From Emydura subglobosa (lineage: Eukaryota > Chordata > Testudines > Chelidae), in assembly GCA_007922225.1 (NCBI GenBank), contig ML679954.1, positions 19,321,619 through 19,385,618 of the forward strand: DNA of 64,000 nucleotides, in the 5' to 3' direction. The notes below the pieces were generated by a model. That model made no database searches and was not told the origin of the DNA. It was given only the letters and a program-made list of their open reading frames with translations. The position numbers were made by a program, and so were the translations under genes. Positions 24,501-36,500 of this stretch are shown piece by piece (the first letter of the stretch is position 1; every line of letters starts with the position of its first letter).

Positions 24501-27500
24501 CTTCTTTGAGTGCTTGCTCATGTCCATTCCCAATTTAGGCAACTCACCAGCTGTGTCTCCGGTGATGGGCAGGAAATCATGGACGTGACACTTGAAGCAC
24601 CGTTCTACCAAAGCCAACATCATCCCAAGCTTGCTGAATCAAGGCATAGTGGGACGTTAAAGTATGTACCGATGACCAAGTAGCTGCTCTGCAGATGTTC
24701 TGGATGGGGACATGCACTTGGAAAGCTGCAGATGATGCCTGTGCTCTCATTGAGTGCGCTGTTAAGGATATCAGAGCCATGACTCCAGCCTGCTCATAAC
24801 AGGCTCAGATACAGGCAGTGATCCACTTCTGGTTTCTGCGCAGTGAATCTCGAAGTCCCTTCATTCAGTCCGCAAATACCACAAAGAGTTGTGTTGAATG
24901 GCAAAAAGGTTTGGTTCTGTCCATGTAAAATGCCAGAGCTCGTCTTGCGTCTGCATACTCTTGATGTCTCTCTTCACTGGAGCTGTGAGGTTTGGGACAA
25001 AAGCCTGGCAGGAAAATATCCTGTTTAAGGTGAAGATGAAAGACTACCTTAGGCAAAAAAAGTCCAGGTGCGGGCATAATTGGACCCTTGTCCTTATAAA
25101 ACATTGTGTAGAGGGGCTCCGATGTTAATGCCATGACCCCCAAAACCCATCTTGCAGACGTAATAGCTACCAGGAAAGCAATCTTCCAGGACAGGTACGT
25201 AAGGATGTACAAAGCCAGGGGTTTGGAGGGGGGGCCTGGTGAGTCTGGAGAGAACCAGGTTCAAATCCCACTGAGGAGAAGGGTCCCTTATGGGTGGGAA
25301 AAGCCCTTCTAATTGCTTAAGAAACCTGGCCATCATCTTGTGTGAGAAAACTGTTTTACATTCCACCAAAGGGTGGAAAGCAGATATGGCTGCTACATGA
25401 ACTTTAATGGACAAGAAGACCAGTCCCCCTTATTTCAAGTGGAGCAGGCACTCCAAGATCAGAGGGATTGATGCCTCCAGCAGGGGAACATCATGCTCGG
25501 CCATCCAGTAGGTGAAGCATTTCCACTTAGTCCAATAGGTGGATGGCTTTCTGCTCTCTAAGATCATGCGCTGGACTTGGGTTGAGCAGACCCGCTTTTC
25601 CAGAGTCAGCCATGGAGCATCCATGCCATCAGATGTAGGGAGGCCAGCTCCAGCTGGAGCAGATGACCTTGATCTTGGGAAAGGAGGTCCATTCACAGCA
25701 GAAGAATCCACTGCCTGGGCCCCGCCAGCTCTGGAAGCATCCTGAATCAATGTTGTCGGGGCCACGCCAGTGCTACTAGGATGACCTACGCCTTGTCTCT
25801 TTTCACCTTCAGAAGTACCTTGTGAATCAAAGGTATTGGCAGGAAGGCATACATGAGGCCGCCCAACCAAGAGAGGAGAAAGGTGTCAGTGATGGAGCCT
25901 ACACTGAACCCCTAATGGGAACAGAATCAGTGGCACTTTCTGTTGGCTCACTGGCGAAGAGATCCACTTGTGGCGAGCCCCATTTTTGGAAGATGCGAGT
26001 CGCCACTTCTGGATGGAAGACTGTATATCAGGGAAGCCATTAAGACAAAAAAACAGCTGATGAAGTCTCAGAGTTTAAATATTTCAAAATATATGAAGAA
26101 GCATGGACAAGAAAACAGTAATAAAATATGTTTGAATACTAGTGCCAGCACCAGTAATTAACTGAAATATAATTGCAAATACAGTATATAATTTCATTAA
26201 TGACAAATAATAATGACCATTAATCTATCCATCCAGGTTGTTCTATCATCAACACTCTCTATAGTATGGGAGCACCTCCCAAAGATGAGGAGTTATAATA
26301 CGCAAGCAGAGTACTTACCAATACATTCAGGAAGTGATGTCCATTTTCCGAGGTTACAGGTTATTTCATTTGATCCATTTATACTGTAGCCACGATCACA
26401 ACTGTATCTAACAACATCTCCAGTGTAATATATCTTGTCCTCAGTTATTGATGTACCCTTCTCAATAGGTGGTGGCTGCTCACATGGTATTTCTTCTCTG
26501 GCTTCTAAAACCACAACAAAGTAACTGGAAACACCTCCCTCAAATCATTCATACTCACAAACTATTTACTCCCCATCAGACACCACATCCAAATGCCCAA
26601 GAAAAAAAATTGGTCTTATAGAGTGTCCAAGTGGCTAATCAATCAGGGATCTGGTGAGGCATTTGGGACCAGTATTAGGGATCAGACATAAAATTTGGAT
26701 TCAGATTTAAATACATCTTCAGATCCTGGCTCTTCCTCATCCTGTCCCAAAACTGTCAATACTTTGTTCTTACATAGCACTTCTCATGCATAGGTTTCAA
26801 AGCACTTCACAAAGAAGATAAGTATAGTCAACCCAGTTTTAAAGATGGGGAAATTGAGGCACAGACATGAAGATTAAGACATGTTTTGAACTGGGGTTTT
26901 ACTTCGGGTTCCAGCATTTGTAAAGTCACTACTAACCAATGCAACTTGGAGGTGAAGTCCATTTTCCATTCTCACACTGGATTTCTTTTGATCCTCTCAT
27001 TGTAAAATTAAGCTGACATGCCAAATGTACTTTGTCTCCATTATGATATGTTCTTAAATCTGAGAGTATATTGGCATTGGGAGGTTGAGGTGGAGGAGGG
27101 CATTTATTTCTTCTATCTAGAAAGAAAACATATATTTGGATACGTAATGAAGGCTTTATCAGATCATCTCTATGAAGAAATCAAACTTGTTTCCTAAGGT
27201 TTACATACACACACACTGGATTTGACCAAGTGATTTTAACAATCCTGTTTATTGATAATTGAAATGCAATTTTCATCCCAATGCCATTTTAAGATTGGAT
27301 GTAGTTTTCTCCTTCCAGTGAAAACTAAAATCTTAAGCACACAGGTAAAGGTAACAGTCAATTTTTAAAAGTATTGAACTTAATTTTGAAACACATCTCT
27401 CGGTCTTTCTGAGTCCGCTGTTTAAAAGCCCTGCAGATCTTGCACTTGTCTTTTCTGTGCTCTTCCCCCAACCACTTAAGGCACCGATCGTGGGGGTCGC

Positions 27501-30500
27501 TGAGCGGGAAAGCCTTCCCACAGGAGGCACACGGCTTAAATCCTGGTGACCAGGGCATAGCCCAGCTGCTCTAAGTCCCTGCAGCGACTTACTTATCTAA
27601 CTACACTTAACAACTACTTAAAACTAACTAAACTACTTAGAATAACAACAGTTCAAACAAGGGGAGTAGTATTGCAGAGAGTAAGGCTAGTTCCAGCAAC
27701 TGTCACTGGCAGAAAGAAGGAACTGAGGGGGCGTAGGGCCGGAGTGCCTCATATACTGAGGCATGTGCATAGGACTCCAGGGGGCACCTACGGAATCTGC
27801 TAAGGGGAAAAAAGTTCCGGGAACCGTGCACGGTGGCCTGCATTCATCTATAGTGGAATGGACATGAGCAATCAATCACTCGAAGAAGTAAATATACAAC
27901 AATTAATACAAAAATATAAACAAAAACTTAAACACTTCAATAGTTTACACAAAAGTAAACAAATATATATATATATGTAAATACTGTATATATAAAGCAG
28001 CAATACTATTGGAATTAATAGATCCCAACCTTTTGTTTTCTGTTTTATTTTTATAGATACACAGCCATCACACAAATCCACAAAAGCACAAAAATCAAAA
28101 AAGTGACAAAAAATTTAAAGCGTTACTTATTACTCAGTATTAAGATTATTTATAAAAAAAACATTAAAATTTGAACACCATTGTAACAAAAATAGGTCTG
28201 GCATTTAAAATGGTCAATATACCTTGTTAACTAACAACAATATTAATTCTATCATTGTGTATATTAAACAAAGTTGTGTTTGTGTACTTATGCAATCCAA
28301 AAATAATAACCCTATTAACACATTCAAAAAAATTAGAAATGATAAATATAATAAGATTCAATGGTATTAAAGTCCTAAATGTGACAAAGTCTCCTACAAG
28401 CCGTAGCTAATAAAAAACCTTATTAAAATGGTCCCCTATTGCAAAAGAAATTTTAAATTTGGCATTACATCCCATTGTAATTGTATGTGTATTGCATATA
28501 GTCTCCATAGTGGCTGCAGTGGGACTCTTTTAGTCAACTAAAAGGTCCTTAGCACAACTCAAAAGCCTAATCACCTAATACAAGTAGCAGAATGCACTGT
28601 AATATGCCTTCCTGGTGAAAAAACTATAAATGCTTGGACCGCTAATAAAGTGCCTTAAGCCAAAGCCAAAAATATGTATTAAAAAAAACAACAACACTGT
28701 GGTGGCCTATCTTAATAGCACAACAGCCACTAAGGAGGGGATTGTTGGAGGCCTAGCTTGGCCTGAGTTGCCTGACCACTGTTTGAGGCCTAGCCTCAGC
28801 TGCCTGACTGCTTTTTACAATTGGCAGAGACCAACAGAGTGCTGGTATCTCAGTTTCTGCGTACCACAGCAGATAGTAAATAGAGTGGGTTTTGTACAGC
28901 ACAGCAAATAGTTTTTAATTTATAGCTCTCCTTGTTCATTTTTATTTATATACAAGAGTTTATACATTTTACATTAAGGCGAGTTCTTTCCCCTTTCTTC
29001 TAAGGGCATCCCTCTCAACACTGAGTGAGGGTTTGTCTACCAGGTAAGGGACAACAGAACGTTTCAGGGAATTGTGACCACGACATCCAAACTGTGCCTG
29101 CTCGGGGCATATATTAACACCAACCACGATTTCAGGGGTCTGAGGCAGAGACACACGTGGTGGACCACCTAAGTACAAGCTGTCATGTGGGCTACAAGCT
29201 TGAGACATGTCTGGACAGTTGTGAGGGGGTGCGCTTGCACATATGAGATGAGATCTGTCATGACTCAAAACCGGGACTACAGAAGAAAAGCTTTGACCTG
29301 TGTGGACTGCAGGACTGCTATCTATTCTATCCATGGGACAGGGGACAGAATTGATTTTTGGCTCATTTATTAGTAGTCCCAGATCTTGGCAAGTGGCTCA
29401 TAACATATTGAGGCTATACTGGACCTGGGCTTGGGACTTGCAGTTGATGAGTCAGTCATCGAGATAAGGATAGATATGTACCCCTTGATGCCACAGGTAA
29501 GCAGCCACTATCACCATGCACTTTGTGAAGTCCCTTGGGGCAGATAAGGGCCAAACAGTAGTGCCATAAACTGATAATGGCATTTGCCCATAACAAAACA
29601 GGGGAGCCTCCTGTGTCCATTGAAAATTGAAATGTGAAAATAAGCATCTTTTTAGTTTAGGGTGGCATACCAGTCACCTGGATCCAACAAGGGGAAGCTG
29701 GAGACCAGGGAGACCATGCAGAACTTCAACTCCTTGAGATACTTGTTGAGGTAACGCAGGTCTAGGATAGGCCTGAGGCCTCCTTTGGCCTTCGGCATAA
29801 GGAGGTATCGGGAATAGAACCCCTTTCACCTCGTATCTTGAGGGATTTCTTCCCACCACCCCAACTTGCAGAAGGGTATCCACCCTCCTGAATGAGAAGT
29901 TGCTCGTGAGAAGGATCCCTTAAGAGGAGCAGGGAAGGTGGTAGGAAGGGGGGTACTGAGGAAAACTGCAGGGTATATACGGTCCAATGTTATCCGGGCC
30001 CATGCAGCACAGAAGGGAAACAGGGTTGAGAAATAGGTGAGAAATTGGATCCTGCAGTCTGACCAGGTCGCCAACTGCAGGCGTACTCTCAAAATGAACA
30101 GTGCAGGCCACCCTGACGACGCGTGGGTCATGGAGGAGGGAAGGTTTGTGCAACGGTGCTCAAACCATTTGTTCTTGTCTCTCCTGTTATAGGACCCTCG
30201 TCTCGACTTGCCCAAGAAACTGGGCAAAGGTTGGAAGGAATGGAACTGCCTCTGGGAAGACTAGGGGGCATACAACCCCAGTGATCACAATGTGGCCAGA
30301 AAGTCTTTCAGACCATGAAGCCGGGCATCTGTTTACTCTGAAAATAGAGCGGAAAGGTCCTGCACCGACTATCGCACTTCCTGGGACAAGCCCGAGGACT
30401 GCAGATGGGAGCACCACCACATCGACACTGCAGAGGCCATTGACCTGGCTACTGAATCAATGGCATCCAGTGACGACCGGAGAGAGTCTCTAGCTACCAC

Positions 30501-33500
30501 CTTCCTCTCCTCTACAATGGATGCAAACTCCTGCCAGATTTTCTGAGGCACGGAGTCCTTGAATTTAATAACTAAGTCTGAGATATTGCAATTGTATCTC
30601 CCCAGAAATGCCTCTGGTTGGAGATCCTCAGTTGTAAACTGGCTGTGGAATATATCTTTCTTCCTTCCAAACAAGAGCAGTTCCTTTGCATCCTTCTTTT
30701 TCAGTGTTGAGCCAGTTTGGTCTTGCCTGTCCCTTTCGTTCACTGCAGCCACCACCAGGAGTTCTCACACCCACTCCCAGAACAAGTACTCAGAGCCCTT
30801 AGCCAGGACATAATATTTCTTTTCAGCCCGTCTTGAAGTTGGTGGCAGGGAAGATAGGTCTGCCACAAGGCCTTGACCACCTTTAGCACCTAATCATGAA
30901 CAAGGAGCACTATTCTAGCTGGTGCTGTGGCAGCCAAAATATCAAGTAAGTTGTCCATAGGCTCCGAGAGCTCCTCAAACTCCAGACCCAAGTTAGAGGC
31001 TATTAAGGAGCTCCAGATGGGCTCAGAAATAATCCGGTGGCACTGGGGAGGGGTGACTGGTGACATCCTCATCCAGTGATGATGAGAACTACTTGTGCAA
31101 CCGAGGGAGGGAGGGGTACCTCCTTTTCTTCCACTGGAACTGCCTCTGACATTGTGTCCATGGTGTCAGTACCGGCCTCTGATTCCGAGTCTGAATCCTG
31201 TGTTGGGGCTGATAGTGTCATGGGACACTTCTTGGACACAACCACAGATGACTGGTAGGAAAAAGGCCCCAGCATCATTAGGATCCCCTTCAGATTCCAA
31301 TATAAACAGTGAGTCGGCATTGGCCTCACAGCCAGAAATCCGCTGCAAGGCAGCACCCAACATCAATGTGCCCGATGAGCTGTGCTTTTGGGAATCCGAG
31401 GAGGATTTCTTCCTCAGGGACCATGTTAGTGCAGATAGTGCCTCTTCCTGTCTCCTGCAATGGGGCAACAGGAAGCAGTACCATGGGGAGGGTGACCACT
31501 GGTGGGCATCCTTGGAGCAGTGCCGTGGAGGTGAAGATCGGCATGCACCTGGAGAGCAGTGCTGTGTAGTGAAAGAGCGGTGCTACGTAGGCGGGGACTG
31601 GTGCCAAGGTGGCAGCGAGAGGTGCAGTGTCGGGGAGTGGTTTCAGGTATCTGGCAACCAGTGCCATGCCTCCAGTGAGAAGTGCCATAATGACAATGAT
31701 TGGTACTGGGGTGATCTGAAGCAACAGTACATGACAGGTGACTCCTGCCTCAGCACTGGATACCGGGACCTTGGAGCCAGGGGCAGAGGCCAGGCAGGTG
31801 GAGACTGTCTTCTCGGTGCAGGTGACCAAGGCCAAGGTGCTGTAGACCTGTGCCAAGGTTCCATAGAATGGCGCTGGTCGATTGGCCATTGTGGCAGCCC
31901 CAATGCCAGTTTCCCCTGAGAGGCAGGTGCCTTTACTGGCTCAGTCACTCCGACCAGAGTACTCAAGGTGGGTGGCACTGGGAGGGCCATAAGGTCCCTA
32001 GACACTTAAAATGCCTCCAGAGTAGATGGCACCAGGAGGCAGAGGGACTCCCTTCCGCTCCCTGGAGTCAAGAAGGGTTCCCTCAATGGGCTCTCAACCC
32101 TGGGAGAAATTGTCTTCAGCCACTCCTCTGCAGGGAATTGGCCCAACATGGGTCCTTTGCCTGACCCCACTTTTTTATCTTTCTTCAGTACAGGAGAGTG
32201 CCCATGGTTCACTCTCTTCTTTTGCCACTTCTTCAGCACCAGCAAAGGTGAATGGCACCGCAAAGAGTTGGGTGCCAGTGGGGTGCTGTGCACAGACACA
32301 GATGTGCTCGGCACCGATTCCAAGTAGGATGGTTTGGAGGCCGGTCTGAGTGCTGCCTCCATCACAGGATTTTAAGGCGGATATCCCTGTCCTTTTTGGT
32401 TTGTGGTCAAAAGCCCTTACAAATTTTACAGTGGTCCCTGACGTGTCTCTCCCCTAAACACTTCAGACAACTCTTGTGAGGGTCATTTAGTGGAAAGGGT
32501 TTATGACACACGGAACACGGTTTGAAGCCTGGGGAAAGGGGCATAGTCTGCCTGGGGTGGACATCCCTAGGGAGACCATTAATTCTAACTTACTTCACTA
32601 ACAAAACTAATTAGAACTATATACAACAAACAAAGACAGACTATGAATTAAGGCTTTTGCTATTGCAAGGGAGAAAGCAACTCCTGCAACCATCACTGGC
32701 AGAAAGAAAGAACTGAGGGGGCAGAGGGCCAGCAGTGCCTCATCTACCATGACATGAGCGCAGGACACCTATGGATACTGTTAAGGCAAAACATCTCCAA
32801 TAACCAAGCTTGTGGACGCGCACACACCAAACATGGAATCGACTTGAGCAAGCACGCGAAGAAGAAGAGACTCCTTCTGCAGGAACCTAGGCAGTGTGGA
32901 GGAGGCAGAAGCCTGACTGAAATACAGACGCATAAAGAACTGGGAGGGGGAGTTGAGAGGGAAATGGAAGGAGGCAGATACAGGGACTGGATCTTGGTGG
33001 GGAAGGGCGGAATAGTATGTGATCAAAGACTATCAGTTGTGGCAAATGGCCAGCTTCACCCTAGTGGGTCTCACATTTTTGCCTCTTGTGGTGGGCCAGG
33101 GTGTCACTCGTTACCCCGTCTCCCCAGAGAGGGGGGTAGGGACCCGGGCCTGCTCGCTCCTCCAGGTCCCAGCCCAGGGCACCATACTCGCAGCTGCAGT
33201 CTTTTTCCCCAGGGCTAATTCTCCCCCCTCGGTCCTTCTGGCCTCTCAGGCCTTGCCTCCTTGCTGCCTGGACTGGGCTTCCTGACCCAGGCCCCTGTGC
33301 CTGGGAGAGTATCTCAGTCCATCCAGAGGCAGGTTACCCCTCTCCTGGGATCAGTACCTCTCAGCACTCTTCCACACAACACTGCACTCCTGTCTGCTCT
33401 ACAGCACAGCAAATCCTCCATCTTGTGCCCAGTCTGTCTGGAGCAGAGGGTTTTTAATCCAGCACCTGGCTGGGCCTTAATTGGCCTCAGCTGCTCCTAA

Positions 33501-36500
33501 TTGCCCCCCTCATGATTCCTAGCTAGTCTGCAGGGAACAGAGCCCTGAGCATTCCGGGGCTTACATACCTCCTTTGGAGCACTTGCCTACTGCCCTTGCT
33601 ATTTGTTTGTTTGTTTGCCCTGCCCCAGATGCTCCCTTGGTTTGTTCCCTGCCCCATCCGGCTTCAGTGGTTTGCTGCTGAGCGCTGCTTCAGACCCCCC
33701 CTGCCCTGGCCCTAGGAGTGCTCATGGCCTCCTTTAATGGCCTCCCCCTCATCTTTGTTGACACCCACCGCACACTACACTCCCCTACGTTAGTTTAGCC
33801 CCTGCCCCCTCTCCCCCTGTGCAGCCAGAGGAGCCGGGTTTCCATCTGGAGCTGGTGAGTACATCTCCCCTGGATCCCTACCTGGTTGGAATCCCCCCCA
33901 CTTTTTCTCCACTGCACTGGTGCCCTCCTCCCCTGCCTGCAGCCTAGTGGAGAGGAGTGGCCACTCCCCCCCTTCCTTCTCTGTCCCTTACCCCCCCCCC
34001 CCCAACCGAACTCGCTCCTACCCCTTCCCAGTATGGTGAGTGTCCCTGGGGCTGGGACCTGCTCCCTGGATGCTCCTGCCCCTCCCCCTCGCCCCGACAC
34101 TCCGTCCCTGCCCATGGCAACTGACCTCGCTGCCCCTGCTGGGCCACCAGGCATCGATCCCGAGGCACCGGCGGTAGACAACTTGAGAGGAGACTCGAGG
34201 AACTCTGCCACCGTCTCGGCTACCTGTCGTGCCCTGCTCCAGGGGGTGCACCCTCAGCTGGGAAGGGCTGGGGGGGAGAACAGCAAGAGCTCTGTCCGGA
34301 CGGCGCTGCCTCCCATGGCGGGACCCCCTTCCCTTCTCCCCCGCTGTCCCCTCCACCAGCTCTGGGAGCAGCACCACTCCCAGGGCATACGCCCAGGTGG
34401 CCACGGGCCCCCCGCTCGCTGCCTCGTCACCTACCCTGACCACCACCTCCAGCAGTATCCCTGGGGGCCAGAGCCCCTTTCCCAACCTCACCAGGAAGCA
34501 CAAGGTCCAGTACCTCCTGGTGCCCGCCTCACCCCAAGTGGAAACCTACGTGCAGGCAATGGCACCACAGCTGTGGTGGCGGCCATGAAGACGTATGCAA
34601 AGGTGGTTTTCTTCCTGGCATCCAAGGCTGCCACCAAGGAGGTGGTGGAGACAGGCCTGGCAGTGGGGGGCATCCATGTCCCCGTGGAGCCCCTAGAGGA
34701 CCTGGGCATATGGGTGGTCCTCACCTCCATCCCAATATTCCTCCCCAACGCTGCCCTTCTGCCTCTCCTCTCCACCCTGGGGAAGTTCCTCTCCACCATC
34801 AGCTCTCTTCCCTCGGCTGCAAGGACCCCACCCTCCACCACATCCTCTTGTTCCACCGGCAGGTGCAGCTGCTGCCAGCGGCGCGTGGTGAAGAGGCTCT
34901 CGAGGGGTTGTTTCTGATGCTCCATTATTCAACAACGGGGGAGGCCCGGTACCGGGCCCATTATTCAACAACGGGGGAGGCCCGGTACCGGGCCCATTAT
35001 TCAACAATGGGGGAGGCCCGGTGCTACCTCTGCCAGGCTATGGGGCACGTCTGAAGGAACTGCCCCCGACCTAGCATGGAGGGAGGCTTGGGACCCCGGG
35101 GGGTGCCAGCCAGACCAGCAGTGGCACCTCTAGCCATTCAGTCCCCGTGGCTGCCCCTCTTCCTCCGCACTGGCTGTCCCCTCCGCTCAGGCCCCGGGGA
35201 TGCCCTCCCCAGGGTGCCCAGGCAAGCGGGTGGGCCCCACCTATGCCCGGAGCAGTCCAGCAGGGCCTGTGGAGGAGACGGAGCCAGGGCCGCCACTGTT
35301 GGGCATCGGAGGGGGCTTGACCCAGGGGGAGACCTCTCCTTCCCCCGCTGCCCCTCCCCCATTTTCCCAAGCCCCAATCCCTGCACTCTTGCCCCCTGGT
35401 CCTGCCCCCGCTGCCCGGCCCTCTGCCTCCAAGGGCTGGGTGAAAATGCAGGGCAAGCGCAAGGCCAGAGCGCAGCACCCTCTCCACCTTGTCAGCAAGG
35501 GGTGCAGGAGCCCATGTAAAACCAGGGTAGGGGTGCAGGAGCCGGGCCTTCTTCCACGCCCCCTGCTGGAGCCCAGTGGGTGGCACCGGCTGAAAGCCGT
35601 GGTGGCGGATGTGGGCCATACCATCTCCCTCCTGGAGTCCCTCCTCAAGGGGTCCCTGGCTGGCAGTCCCCCCAGCCCCTTGTCATTCGAACCCCCTGCT
35701 GGTGCTGCAGCTACTGCTTCCTTGGCTGCCACCGGGGAGGACCTTGTGGTGGCAGGGCAGGGGGACTTCTTGTCCCTGCTCGAGGAGATCGATGCCCTGG
35801 GTCCGACCCCGGCCTGCCAGGGGGTGGACGACACTCCCCCCCATAGAGGGCCTTTCTGGGGACAGCCACCTCCCCTCCCAGGCTGCTGCCCCTGCTCCTA
35901 TCCCCAGGGCCCCTCTGCCCGGCCGACCAAGGGTCGTGCCCCGATTGAAGCCACCGCAGCCCTTGAGGAAAAGGCCAGGGCCGAGTGGCTGGGTCCCGAG
36001 CCGCTGCATCCCCTACTGTGGGACGGCTGCCCCTCCTCCCCCATGAGGGTGCCAGTCTAGCTATCTCTTCTCAGGGGCCCGGAGCCATGGGCACTGAGAC
36101 TCCCAAGCCCAGCCCCATGGAGGACACCCCCACCCTGCCCACCTCTCTAGCTCCCGGCCCTGATCAGGAGGCACTGCACCCTGCTGGCCCGGTCGCCAAG
36201 GCCACGGACCGTACCCCCAATTCTGGCCCTGAGCCCTCCCCTGCTCCTTGCACTGACCCTTCCCCTGCCCTGGATCCTGCCCCCCTACCTGCTCCCGATC
36301 CCCTTCCAGCTCCCACCCCCGTCCCCAACCCTTCCTCTCCTCCCCTCGCCACCTGTATCTCTGCTGCCCCTGGAGTCGTCTCTTTTCCCCTTGAAAGCTC
36401 CCAGGAGGCGTCCTTTATTTTCACCTCTTCCAGCCCACTTGGGGCTGCTGTCTTCCCTCTGCCACCGCCCTTAACCCCCGTCCCAACAGGCCAGAGGGGC

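Larger units (their letters stand above)
29057..32850 (-). mobile_element. DIRS-like retrotransposon, 5' part, - orientation
   Basis: The 5' terminal repeat is near 32840 (inverse of GGAATCGACTTGAGCAAGCA). Then come the gag start at 32549, the gag body (about 30369-32400), RT (29400-29880) and an RT/RNase H linker near 29060-29240 ('[11 protein letters not shown]', matching [11 protein letters not shown] in the fuller copy). The 3' half, including recombinase and right terminus, is missing and replaced by the LTR-like block at 28743-29056. Confidence 0.8.

Noticed and set aside
31095..31919. 274-residue open frame on the + strand
   Set aside because: It is antisense to recognisable DIRS gag coding on the - strand and has no domain of its own; the low stop density comes from the biased gag sequence.
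33886..34917. 343-residue open frame as a host gene
   Set aside because: It lies in a GC-rich LINE just ahead of endonuclease and RT domains, and its core continues after a frameshift into a LINE-type zinc knuckle.
34923..35030. CRISPR-like direct repeats
   Set aside because: The 36-bp units are directly adjacent with no spacers, in frame in a LINE ORF, in vertebrate DNA.
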